NCBI RefSeq assembly: GCF_003116015.1
Contig: NZ_LGQZ01000072.1
Span: forward strand, 1-64,000
Direction of reading: 5' to 3'
Length of the DNA stretch: 64,000 nt
Source of the DNA: Azospirillum sp. TSO22-1
GTDB lineage: Bacteria > Pseudomonadota > Alphaproteobacteria > Azospirillales > Azospirillaceae
This document shows, one piece after another, positions 26,165 to 33,819 of this stretch; position 1 is the first letter of the stretch; each line of letters opens with the position of its first letter. The notes below the pieces were generated by a model that was given only the letters and a program-made list of their open reading frames with translations, searched no databases and was not told the DNA's origin. Both the position numbers and the translations under genes were made by a program.

Positions 26165-26913
26165 GAAGCCCGCCGTTCGTCGATGTCGTGGATATGGCGG
26201 AACAGCGGGTCGTCGGTCAGGAACGTCGCGACCAGCCGATAGAGGTCGCCGTCGCCGCGCTCGCCGGGCGTTCCCTCCACGGCGCGCTCCCCGGCGATGC
26301 CGCGGCCGTGGGCGTCCACGACGGCGATGCGGTGCGCGACGCGGGCCGCCTCCATCAGGTCGTGCGTGATGAACAGGGCGGCGAAGCGCAGGGCACGGGC
26401 GGCGCCGATGACCAAGTCCTGCATGCGGCGCTTCAGCGCCACGTCGAGCGCGGTGAACGGCTCGTCGAAATAGACGAAGTCCGGCTCGATCGCCAGCGCG
26501 CGGGCGATGGCGACGCGCTGGCGCATGCCGCCCGACAGCTCCACCGGGTATTTGCCGAGGTCAGCGGGCTCCAGCGCCGCGCGCGCGGCGGCGGCCTCGG
26601 CCCGCACCCGCCGCTCGCCGCGCGGCAGCCCCTGGAGGCGCAGCGGATAGGCGATGTTGTCGCGCGCCGTCGCCCAGGGCAGCAGGCGCGGCTCCTGGAA
26701 CACCATGCCATGACGGCGGTAGCCCCGCTCGACCCGGCCGCGCAGCGGCTCGACCACGCCAGCGGCGATGTGCGCCAGCGTGCTCTTGCCGCAGCCCGAG
26801 GGGCCGACCAGCGCCACCACCTCGCCCGCCGCCAGCGTCAGGTCCACGGCGTCGAGCACGGTGCGGCCGAGGTAGGCGTGGCCGAGGCCCTTCAGCGCCA
26901 GGACGGCCGCCAT
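26161..26913 (-). CDS. ABC transporter ATPase, NitT/TauT type
   Basis: 250 residues. Walker A is GPSGCGKST, the signature LSGGMRQRVAIARAL, and Walker B is FVYFDEP; the closest types are SsuB/TauB/NrtD import ATPases. It starts 3 bases after the TonB receptor stop and probably works with the permease (29960) and binding protein (30780) of the same locus, although the receptor and regulator genes separate them. The substrate is unknown. The neighbouring Fur-like sites suggest iron or an iron-chelate. Confidence 0.88.
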   Translation of the reverse strand: MAAVLALKGLGHAYLGRTVLDAVDLTLAAGEVVALVGPSGCGKSTLAHIAAGVVEPLRGRVERGYRRHGMVFQEPRLLPWATARDNIAYPLRLQGLPRGERRVRAEAAAARAALEPADLGKYPVELSGGMRQRVAIARALAIEPDFVYFDEPFTALDVALKRRMQDLVIGAARALRFAALFITHDLMEAARVAHRIAVVDAHGRGIAGERAVEGTPGERGDGDLYRLVATFLTDDPLFRHIHDIDERRAS

Positions 26914-26915
26914 GC

Positions 26916-29135
26916 TCAGAACTTCGCCTTCAGGCCGGCGTAGACGGCGCGGCCGTCGCCCGGCAGGTAGACCGCCTGGGTCGGGCTCGCCTGGTCGACG
27001 ATCAGCGTGGAGGAGGCGTAGGTCTTGTCGAACAGGTTGCGCACCTCGCCGTAGACGCTGACGTGCTCGTTGAGGTCGTAATTGACGCGCAGATTCACCG
27101 TGGCGAACGGGTCGGCGTAGACCGTGTTCATGTTGTCCACCGGCGTCTTGGCCGGCCGCCAGTCGACCTCCGCCTGCACGAAGAAGGCGGGGGTGACGTC
27201 GTAGCGGAGAGCCGCGTTGACGACGTGCGGCGGCGCCCCGGCCAGCCGGTTGTTGCCGCGCAGCGGGTCGCCCTGGAAGCGGAAGTCCTGGAAGGTGTAG
27301 GCGACGCGCCCGCTCAGCGCGTCGGTCAGGGCGGCGGACACCCCCAGATCCACGCCGAAGTGCCGCGTCCGGTCGGCGTTCACCGCGCCCAGCGGCGCCC
27401 CGGTCACGTCGCGCAGGCTGAGCAGCTCGTTCTTCACCCAGGAATAGTAGGTGCCGGCGTCCAGCGTCGCCGGGCCGAGCCGGCCGCGCCAGCCGGCCTC
27501 GACGGTGGTCGCGGTCTGCGCCTTGAGGTCGGGCGTGCGGTAGGCGGTGGACACCGTCGCCGGGCTGGCCGGGTTGGGGCGGCCGGGGCTGCTGTTCGGC
27601 GTGCCGTTCACCGTGGCGATCAGGTCGTCGTGGGTCGGCGGCTCGAAGCCGCGGCTGACCGCACCATAGAAGGTGTGGTCGGGCGCCGGCTTCCAAGTCA
27701 GGCCCAGGCTGGGGCTGATGCCGGTGTAGGAGCGCGAGTAGCTGGTGTCGCCCGCCGGGATCGAGCCGGCCGGCAGCGCCAGCGTCGGATTCATCGGGTT
27801 GTAGGCGATGGTCGGGCGCCGGGTGCCCGGGAAGGTGTCGTCGTTGTCGCGCGTCGCGTGCGCGACCGTCACGCCGGGGGAGACCGTGACGCCGCCGCCG
27901 AGCGGCACGTTCAGCCCGCTGTGCACCGACAGCGTGCTGGCGTCCAGCTTGCTCTGGCCGAGCAGCGGCCCCTGGGTGCCGGCGCGGTTGATGAAGTCCT
28001 GCCGGTCGGCCGAGCCGACCACGTAGCGCACGGTGGTCTCGAACAGCGGCAGCGGCTGGCTCTGGTCGGGGCTGTAGGCGTAGCGGCCGACCGCGGTGAA
28101 ATCCCCGCCCTCGGTCTTGCGAATGCCTGAGGAGATCGGAAAGCGGAAGGTGTCGTCGGTGTGGGTGTAGCCGACCGCGGCATCGAAGAGGTGCGCCCCG
28201 AAGGTGGCGGTGGTGCGGTTGCCGACGCGGAACTGGCGCGCGTCGCGCTGCGGCTGGTCGCGCACCACGTTCGGCCCCGCCTCCGTCGACACGCCGCCGA
28301 CGACGCGCGGGCCGGTGTGGACCCGCCGCGGGTCGCTCTCCAGCGCCTGCTTGGTCAGCGGCCCGGCGACGTCGAAGGACAGGTCGGTGTAGCCGGCGAA
28401 GAAGCGCGTGCTGACGTTGTCCGACAGCTGGGCGCCGGCGTTGGCGTCGACGCTCGTGCGTTCCGACTGATTGTGGTCGCGGTAGCCGTCGCGCCGGCCG
28501 CGCTGGATCTGCACCAGACCGTCCAGCGTCCCGGCGCGGCCGCCGGCCTGCGCGGTGGTGTTGAACTGGCCGAAGCTGCCGCCCTCGATGCCGAGGCGCA
28601 CGCCCGGCGCGGAGGAGCCGGTGGGCGAGACGAAGTTGACGGCGCCGCCCAGCACCGTGGCGCCCAGGCGGTTGCTGGTGTAGCCGCGGTAGATCTCGGT
28701 GCTCTCCGCCTGCCGCGGGTTCGCCAGCCCAACGATGTAGGAGCCGTCGGCGCGGTTGAGCGGCAACCCGTCCTGGAGAGCGAGGATGCCGCGCTCCACC
28801 GGGTTCTGCTGCAGGCCGGAGCCGCGGATCTGGATGCGCGGCTGGTCGTTGCCGCCGAAGAAGTTCTGCACGACCACGCCGGGCACGGTCGCCAGCACGT
28901 CGCCGATGGTCACGTTCGGCTTGCCGGCCTGCTCCTCTTCGGTGACCAGGGCGGTGCCGCCGGGGATCGCCTCCAGCCGCTTGCGCAGCGTCCCGTCGCT
29001 GCTCCCCTCGACGGTCACCGGATCGAGGACGACCGCCGCCCCGGGGGCGGCGGACTGGCCGTACGCGGTGCCGGCGGCGAGCGCCAGCACGGACGTGGCG
29101 GCGAGGAAGGCGCGGTGCTGTCTGCGAATGGTCAT
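26916..29135 (-). CDS. TonB-dependent outer membrane receptor
   Basis: 739 residues from ATG 29135, which begins MTIRRQHRAFLAATSVLALAAG, a good signal peptide. A start at 29189 would place the coding region inside a Fur-like palindrome. The plug domain contains DVLATVPGVVVQNFFGG and RIQIRGSGLQQNP; the C-terminal barrel ends in KAKF. It would import a large chelate energised by TonB. It lies between the Crp/Fnr gene and the ABC ATPase gene, so outer and inner membrane uptake seem co-encoded. Confidence 0.9.
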   Translation of the reverse strand: MTIRRQHRAFLAATSVLALAAGTAYGQSAAPGAAVVLDPVTVEGSSDGTLRKRLEAIPGGTALVTEEEQAGKPNVTIGDVLATVPGVVVQNFFGGNDQPRIQIRGSGLQQNPVERGILALQDGLPLNRADGSYIVGLANPRQAESTEIYRGYTSNRLGATVLGGAVNFVSPTGSSAPGVRLGIEGGSFGQFNTTAQAGGRAGTLDGLVQIQRGRRDGYRDHNQSERTSVDANAGAQLSDNVSTRFFAGYTDLSFDVAGPLTKQALESDPRRVHTGPRVVGGVSTEAGPNVVRDQPQRDARQFRVGNRTTATFGAHLFDAAVGYTHTDDTFRFPISSGIRKTEGGDFTAVGRYAYSPDQSQPLPLFETTVRYVVGSADRQDFINRAGTQGPLLGQSKLDASTLSVHSGLNVPLGGGVTVSPGVTVAHATRDNDDTFPGTRRPTIAYNPMNPTLALPAGSIPAGDTSYSRSYTGISPSLGLTWKPAPDHTFYGAVSRGFEPPTHDDLIATVNGTPNSSPGRPNPASPATVSTAYRTPDLKAQTATTVEAGWRGRLGPATLDAGTYYSWVKNELLSLRDVTGAPLGAVNADRTRHFGVDLGVSAALTDALSGRVAYTFQDFRFQGDPLRGNNRLAGAPPHVVNAALRYDVTPAFFVQAEVDWRPAKTPVDNMNTVYADPFATVNLRVNYDLNEHVSVYGEVRNLFDKTYASSTLIVDQASPTQAVYLPGDGRAVYAGLKAKF

Positions 29136-29173
29136 GGCGATGAGATCCCCTGGCCGGCGCCGCGTCCGGCAAC

Positions 29174-29194
29174 TACGAATGATTTGCATTCGCA
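29174..29194. promoter_or_regulatory. Fur-like operator upstream of the TonB receptor
   Basis: A 21-base imperfect palindrome; on the minus strand it reads TGCGAATGCAAAT then CATTCGTA. It lies 39 bases before the receptor ATG. A second site of the same pattern (31834-31854) precedes the binding-protein gene. The shared core (A/G)ATG.AAATCATTCG resembles Fur-family boxes of TonB receptor genes. Confidence 0.6.
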
Positions 29195-29261
29195 GTATAG
29201 GGACCAGGGGTCGGCACCCTCTTGTCCGCGGACAAGTCGGGGTGGGAAATCGTACGCCCGC

Positions 29262-29963
29262 TTACGACGCACCGCCGTCGTCCTCCTCCCCCTCGACGAA
29301 GCGGGCGAGGCGGGCGGGATCGTGCAGGGTGATGCGGCCGCGGTTGGCCTCGACGCCGAGCGCCGCCAGTTTGCGCAGCGTGCGCGACAGGGTCGGCGGG
29401 GTGATGGCGAGGCGGGCGGCAATCAGGTGCTGCTCGACGGGCAGGGTGAAGCTGCCGGCGTCCCGGCCGCCGCTCATCTGCAGCAGGACGGCGGCGACCC
29501 GGCGCTCGATCGACCAGCTCTTCAGGTGCTCGATCTGCTCGACCAGCTTCTGCATCTGGCGGAAGGTCGCGGCGACGATGGACAGGCCGAGGCCGGGGTT
29601 GCCGGCGACCAGCGCGCGCAGCGCCGCCGTCTCGAACCGCGCGAGGCGCAGCGGCGAGGCGGCGTCGGCGCTGACCGGGTAGCGCGCGCCCTCGGTGATC
29701 AGCGCCTCGGCGAAGGACTCGCCGGGGCCGATGATCTTGATGACGGTCCGGGTGCCGTCGCTGGTGTCGCGCGACAGCGCCGCCCAACCGTCCAGCACGA
29801 CGAAGAAGGCGTCCGCCGGGTCGCCCTGGAAGAACAGCGTCTGGCCTTCGCCGAGGACTTCGCAGCGCGGGCGGCCGACGATCAGGCGGAACTCCTCGTC
29901 GCCGAGCGAGGCGAAGACGCTCGCCCGGCGGATCCGTGCCCAGTCGTGCGGAGCGAGGGTCAC
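29262..29963 (-). CDS. Crp/Fnr family transcription regulator
   Basis: 233 residues from GTG 29963, which overlaps the permease stop by 4 bases. An N-terminal cyclic-nucleotide-binding-like domain (GQTLFFQGDPADAFFVVLDGW, GPGESFAEALI) precedes a C-terminal helix-turn-helix (EQHLIAARLAITPPTLSRTLRKL). It lacks the N-terminal cysteine cluster of FNR, so it resembles the DNR/NnrR branch, in keeping with the nnrS gene nearby. It probably controls this locus. Confidence 0.85.
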   Translation of the reverse strand: MTLAPHDWARIRRASVFASLGDEEFRLIVGRPRCEVLGEGQTLFFQGDPADAFFVVLDGWAALSRDTSDGTRTVIKIIGPGESFAEALITEGARYPVSADAASPLRLARFETAALRALVAGNPGLGLSIVAATFRQMQKLVEQIEHLKSWSIERRVAAVLLQMSGGRDAGSFTLPVEQHLIAARLAITPPTLSRTLRKLAALGVEANRGRITLHDPARLARFVEGEEDDGGAS

Positions 29964-30772
29964 CGTTTCACGCCCCAGGGGCGCGCCGCCTCGCGCCAGC
30001 GCTCGAATTCTGCGCGAACCGGGTGGACCAGCGCGTACTCCACCAGGATCAGCCCGCCGACGGCGATCAGCACCCAGGCCAGCGCCTCGGCGACGTCGAG
30101 GTTGGCGCGTGCCATCGCCAGGGCACCGCCGATGCCGCCGGTGTTGGCCAGCAGCTCGGCCATCACCGCGACCTTGAACGCGGAGCCCAGCGCCACCGTC
30201 AGCGCCGGGAACAGGAAGGCGGCGATGTGGCGCAGCCCCAGCGTGGTCAGCCGCGCCAGCGGACCGGCGCCGAAGGCGCGCGCCATGTCGTCCAGGCCGC
30301 GGTCGCGGGTCAGCGCGCCCTCGGCGACGCCGACGAACACCACTGGTGTCGAAGCGACCACGATAGAGGTGATGATGGTCCCGTTGGTCGAGCCGAACCA
30401 GATCATGGCGAGCACGATCCAGGCGATGGGCGGCACGCCCAGCAGCACCGTCAGGATCGGCCGCGCCAGCCGCATGGTTGCCGGCGAGTAGCCCGCCGCG
30501 ATGCCGCCGAGGGTCCCCGCCAGCCCGGCCAGGGCGAACCCCTCCAGCGCGCGCAGCGTGGTGGTGGCCGCCAGCGCCCAGGAGGCCGGGTCGCCGGCAA
30601 TGGTGCGGCCGGCGGCCAGCGTCGCCAGCGGCGCCGGCAGGATGAAGGCGCCGAAGCGCTCGTGGCCCGCCTGCCAGACTGCGGCGAACAGTGCCAGCCC
30701 GGCAAGGCCCGCCCAGCCCGACCACAGGAACCGGCCGAGCCGGCCCAACCGCTCCGCGACCGCCGCCGTCAT
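29960..30772 (-). CDS. ABC transporter permease, NitT/TauT type
   Basis: 270 residues with about six membrane helices and the EAA-type loop (ARAFGAGPLARLTTLGLRHIAAF), as in SsuC/TauC permeases. ATG 30772 is 7 bases after the binding-protein stop. It would form the inner membrane channel for the substrate delivered by the product of 30780. Confidence 0.88.
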   Translation of the reverse strand: MTAAVAERLGRLGRFLWSGWAGLAGLALFAAVWQAGHERFGAFILPAPLATLAAGRTIAGDPASWALAATTTLRALEGFALAGLAGTLGGIAAGYSPATMRLARPILTVLLGVPPIAWIVLAMIWFGSTNGTIITSIVVASTPVVFVGVAEGALTRDRGLDDMARAFGAGPLARLTTLGLRHIAAFLFPALTVALGSAFKVAVMAELLANTGGIGGALAMARANLDVAEALAWVLIAVGGLILVEYALVHPVRAEFERWREAARPWGVKR

Positions 30773-30779
30773 GCGCGGC

Positions 30780-31766
30780 CTACAGGTAGAACTCGGCGGC
30801 GGGGAGCTTGCCGCCGATGATCTTCGGGTCGGACTCCGCCACCGCGCGGAACACCGCCTCCAGCGCCGGGCGCGCCGCGCTGGCGCGGACGGCCACGAGG
30901 TTGGAGTGCGGGATCGCCGCCGCGACCACCGGCGCCGGCAGGCCGAGCGGCCCGGCCGCATCGCCGGCGGCGCGCGCCGGGTCGGCGTTCGCCGAAGCAG
31001 TCGCGGCGACCAACGCGTCGTGCAGCGCCTCGACCACCGGGGCATGCGCCTCCAGGAACGCGGCCGACACCCCCAGGCCGGCCTGCGGCAGCGTCGGCGG
31101 CAGGCCGGTGGCCTTGCTCCATGCCTGCTGGACGTCGATGACCCGCGCCAGTGACGTTCCGGCCATTCCGGCGCGCAGGATCGCGGCGGTGGCCACCGGT
31201 TCCGGCAGCAGCGCGGCGTCGGCGCGCCCGGTGAGCAGGAGCTGCACCGCCTCCATCGGGCTGCCGGTGAACTGGACGGCGACCCCGGTGTCGGGCGCCA
31301 GGCCTTCGGCCGCCAGCAGGCGCCGGAACAGCACGTCGGTGGTGTCGTTGCGGAAGGGAACGGCGACCGTCCGGCCCTTCAGCGCGGCGATCGAGGTCAG
31401 CGACGGGTCCGCCGCGACGAGGTAGAGCAGCCCGTTGGACATCACGTTGACCAGCCGGACGCCCAGCCCCTTGTTGAACAGGTTGGCGGCGGACTGGGTC
31501 GGCAGCACGAAGGTCCGCATGGTGCCCGAGGTGAGCCCGGCGCGCAGCTCGTCCGGGCTGCGCCACGCCTTGAACGTCACGTTGCCCGCCAGCTCGCGGA
31601 ACGCCCCCGAGGCGATGGCGTGCAGCAGGGTCACCGACGGCCCCGCCGGCGGTCCCCAGAGCACCAGCTCCTCCAAGGGCGCCATCGCCGGTGCGGAGAC
31701 GAGGGCGGGCGCCGACAAGGTCGTGGCCATGCCGACGAGCATGGTGCGGCGGGTGATCGGGGACAT
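30780..31766 (-). CDS. ABC transporter substrate-binding protein, NMT1/SsuA-like
   Basis: 328 residues from ATG 31766. The signal has a twin-arginine-like start (ITRRTMLVGMATTLSAPALV). The mature protein has the two-lobe NMT1/SsuA pattern: GPPAGPSVTLLHAIASGAF, ALKGRTVAVPFRNDTTDVLFRRLL and LLTGRADAALLPEPVATAAIL. It heads the minus-strand locus and follows a Fur-like palindrome 68 bases upstream. Confidence 0.85.
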   Translation of the reverse strand: MSPITRRTMLVGMATTLSAPALVSAPAMAPLEELVLWGPPAGPSVTLLHAIASGAFRELAGNVTFKAWRSPDELRAGLTSGTMRTFVLPTQSAANLFNKGLGVRLVNVMSNGLLYLVAADPSLTSIAALKGRTVAVPFRNDTTDVLFRRLLAAEGLAPDTGVAVQFTGSPMEAVQLLLTGRADAALLPEPVATAAILRAGMAGTSLARVIDVQQAWSKATGLPPTLPQAGLGVSAAFLEAHAPVVEALHDALVAATASANADPARAAGDAAGPLGLPAPVVAAAIPHSNLVAVRASAARPALEAVFRAVAESDPKIIGGKLPAAEFYL

Positions 31767-31805
31767 GGGCGGACCTGTGCAGCGATGCTGCCGTGCGCGG
31801 AATTC

Positions 31806-31937
31806 TTCACGGCCCGCAATCCGTATCATGATATGCGGATGAAAATCATTCGCAATATTAAGTGATGGTGCGGCGTGATGACGCATCGCCGCCCATTCCG
31901 GGGGCTTGCGACGCTTCGCCTCATTGCGGGCCGTGAA
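31806..31937. repeat. 15-base perfect inverted repeat flanking the Fur-like site
   Basis: TTCACGGCCCGCAAT at 31806-31820 is repeated as its exact reverse complement at 31923-31937, with 102 bases between. The Fur-like palindrome lies inside the interval. No mobile element is present between the arms. It may be a pair of operator half-elements or a remnant of an inversion. Confidence 0.6.
31834..31854. promoter_or_regulatory. Fur-like operator upstream of the binding-protein gene
   Basis: A 21-base near-perfect palindrome with arms TGCG.ATGA and TCAT.CGCA around a central AAA. It matches the site at 29174-29194. It lies between the divergent binding-protein gene (minus) and the HMA-like operon (plus), so it could control either or both. 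Confidence 0.6.
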
Positions 31938-32028
31938 CCCTCGCTTCATTATGGCTGCCCCCACACGGCGCGGCAGCAAACTGCCGGATTCCGCGCTCCC
32001 CACGCTCCTCAGCCCATGAGGTGAGCGC

Positions 32029-32478
32029 ATGAGCGCGCACACCAGCGCCATCGTCTCGGCGGTGCCCGGACGAATCCGTTTGCGCCACCCCACCTTGCGC
32101 CGGTCGGACCATCACCGCGACGTGGCGGACCGTCTGGCCGCCGTGGACGGCCTGCGCGTGGCCGAGAGCAACCCCGCGGTCGGCAGCCTGCTGGTGCTCT
32201 ACGACCCGGCGGCGCTGGATCCCGCCGAAGCCGAGGCCCGCGTCGCCGCCGTGGCGGGGCTGGATCCCGGCGCGGCGCCGGCCGCCACCCCCGCGTCGGC
32301 GATGCGGCCCATGGCATCGCGGATCAATCGCGCGGCGAAGATCGGCATGCTCGGCAGCATGGCGGCGACGCTGGCGGCGCTGACGGTCGGCCGGCGCGCG
32401 CACGCCGGGGCGGGGATGCTGTTCGTCGCGCTGATGCTCGTCCACATCGTCAACCATCGCCGGCGCCTGTTCCAATGA
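32029..32478 (+). CDS. HMA-like membrane protein with arginine motif (ferrosome FezC-like)
   Basis: 149 residues. The N-terminus has the fold pattern of a heavy-metal-associated domain, but the metal-binding CxxC is replaced by an arginine motif, PGRIRLR (13-19). Two membrane helices follow (about 103-122 and 127-142). The same arginine motif occurs in the next gene and in the P-type ATPase at 33816. As I recall, HMA-like domains with an R-x-x-R type motif are a described mark of ferrosome (fez) loci. Confidence 0.65.
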   Translation: MSAHTSAIVSAVPGRIRLRHPTLRRSDHHRDVADRLAAVDGLRVAESNPAVGSLLVLYDPAALDPAEAEARVAAVAGLDPGAAPAATPASAMRPMASRINRAAKIGMLGSMAATLAALTVGRRAHAGAGMLFVALMLVHIVNHRRRLFQ

Positions 32479-32795
32479 CGACCACCGACCTCGTGAGGCG
32501 GCTGGCCGCCTCGCTGCGCATCGCCCACCACATCCCAGGCCGCGTGCGGCTGAAGCTGGCCGCCGAGCCGGGGCCGGAGCTGGCCGCGGCGGCCGGCGAC
32601 GCCGCCGCGCTGGATCGCGCGCTGCGCGGGGTGGCGGGTGTCCGCTCGGTCGCGCTCAACCCGCTCGCCCGCTCCTGCACCGTGGAGTACGACCCCACAC
32701 TGATCCCGCCGTCGGCCTGGACGGACCTCCTCGCCGGCCGGACCAGCGCCGGCGCCGAGGCGCTGCTGCGCAGCGTCACGGCGGCGGCGCCATGA
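32475..32795 (+). CDS. Soluble HMA-like domain protein with arginine motif
   Basis: 106 residues, ATGA overlap with the preceding gene. It is a single HMA-like domain: HHIPGRVRLKL (18-28), then ALRGVAGVRSVALNPLARSCTVEYDP. No CxxC is present. It has no membrane helix and could be a cytosolic partner of the ATPase. Confidence 0.65.
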   Translation: MTTTDLVRRLAASLRIAHHIPGRVRLKLAAEPGPELAAAAGDAAALDRALRGVAGVRSVALNPLARSCTVEYDPTLIPPSAWTDLLAGRTSAGAEALLRSVTAAAP

Positions 32796-32814
32796 AGAAG
32801 GAAAGGAACGCCCC

Positions 32815-33147
32815 ATGTACCCGTTGCTCGTCTTCGCCTCGGGCCTGATCGCCGGCGCGGTCGGGGTCCGGCTGCTCAAGCGCGCCGACCTCCCGCAGAA
32901 CCTGAAGGCCGCCACCGCGTCGGGCAAGGTCGGCCTCGACCGCGCGCAGAGCGCGGTGCGTGAAGCCACGCTGTCCGGCCTGTCGGCGGTCGAGAGCACC
33001 TCCGCCCGCCTCCGCGCCAAGCTGGCGCCGGAGCCCGAGACCGCCGCGCCCGAAGCACCGGCGGCCGAGGAGCCTTCACCGCGCCCGCCGCGCCGCCGGC
33101 CGCGCAAGGCGAAGGCCGCCCGCCCGGCCGCCGACGGTGAGGCATGA
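32815..33147 (+). CDS. Small membrane protein with basic Pro/Ala-rich tail
   Basis: 110 residues. GAAGGAAAGG precedes the ATG. One N-terminal hydrophobic segment (about 2-18) is followed by an amphipathic region (AATASGKVGLDRAQSAVREATLSGL) and a Pro/Ala/Lys/Arg-rich tail (RPPRRRPRKAKAARP). I do not recognise a family. It lies within the HMA/P-type ATPase operon, and its amphipathic segment might coat a membrane or particle surface. Confidence 0.6.
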   Translation: MYPLLVFASGLIAGAVGVRLLKRADLPQNLKAATASGKVGLDRAQSAVREATLSGLSAVESTSARLRAKLAPEPETAAPEAPAAEEPSPRPPRRRPRKAKAARPAADGEA

Positions 33148-33485
33148 AGACCGGCAAGCGCCGCGCGGCAACCGCCCTGGCGCCGGGCGAGATCGCCGGC
33201 AACTTCACCCGCGGCGTGGTCGCCACCGCCCTGCTGACCGCCGTGCAGGAACGCTGGGCCGCCGGCACCGCGCCGCCGTCGCGCCGCAAGGTGGTGCGCT
33301 ACGCGCTGCAGGGCGGCACCGCGCTGGCCGCCGGCGCCGCCGCCGCCGACGCGCTGCGCGCCCGCGACTATGCCACGGCGCTGCTGGCGGTCGCCGCCGG
33401 CAGCGCGGGGGTGCTCGTCGTCGAGCACCTGCTGAATTCCCGGGGCGCCGACGCCCCCGACATCGAGGAGAGCCGCCTTGGCTAA
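33144..33485 (+). CDS. Small membrane protein of the HMA/ATPase operon
   Basis: 113 residues, ATGA overlap with the preceding gene. A basic N-terminus (MKTGKRRAATALAPGE) precedes a Gly/Ala-rich hydrophobic hairpin (about 57-98, GGTALAAGAAAADALRARDY then LLAVAAGSAGVLVVEHLL). Gly/Ala-rich hairpins of this type are seen in membrane proteins of mineral-containing organelles, a loose resemblance only. The function is unknown. Confidence 0.6.
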   Translation: MKTGKRRAATALAPGEIAGNFTRGVVATALLTAVQERWAAGTAPPSRRKVVRYALQGGTALAAGAAAADALRARDYATALLAVAAGSAGVLVVEHLLNSRGADAPDIEESRLG

Positions 33486-33819
33486 GAAGAACAAAGCGAA
33501 GAAATGGAAGAAGCGGCAGCGCCAGCTGGAGGCGATGATGGCCGCCAACGGCGCCGCAACCGCACAGCCGCAGCAGGGCCAGAGCCTGATGGCCGGGCTG
33601 TCGCGCCTGCTGCCCGGCCGCCCGTCGGAGCAGTTCCTGGTCGGCGCGCTGATTGGTGCTGCAGCCGCCTACGTGCTCTCCGATGAGGAACTGCGCGGCA
33701 AGCTGATCAAGTCGGGCCTGTCGCTGTACGGCACCCTTGCCGGCGGGCTGGCCGAGATGAAGGAACAGGTCGCCGACCTCCAGGCCGAGCTGCAGGCGGA
33801 GCAGGCCGCCGGGTTATGA
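33478..33819 (+). CDS. YtxH-like small protein of the HMA/ATPase operon
   Basis: 113 residues from TTG 33478, after a strong GAGGAGAG. A very basic N-terminus (AKKNKAKKWKKRQRQ) precedes one Gly/Ala-rich hydrophobic segment (about 51-66) and a coiled-coil tail (LAEMKEQVADLQAELQAEQ). It overlaps the preceding gene by 8 bases and the ATPase gene by 4. It resembles YtxH/Gvp-type small proteins in layout only. Confidence 0.6.
   Translation: MAKKNKAKKWKKRQRQLEAMMAANGAATAQPQQGQSLMAGLSRLLPGRPSEQFLVGALIGAAAAYVLSDEELRGKLIKSGLSLYGTLAGGLAEMKEQVADLQAELQAEQAAGL

Noticed and set aside
26914-29172. In-frame upstream extension of the ABC ATPase gene through the TonB receptor region
   Set aside because: It is the shadow of the receptor gene in another frame; the ATPase begins at 26913 with a normal family N-terminus.
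29136-29189. Longer N-terminus for the TonB receptor
   Set aside because: It would precede a good signal peptide with a charged stretch and overlap the Fur-like palindrome.
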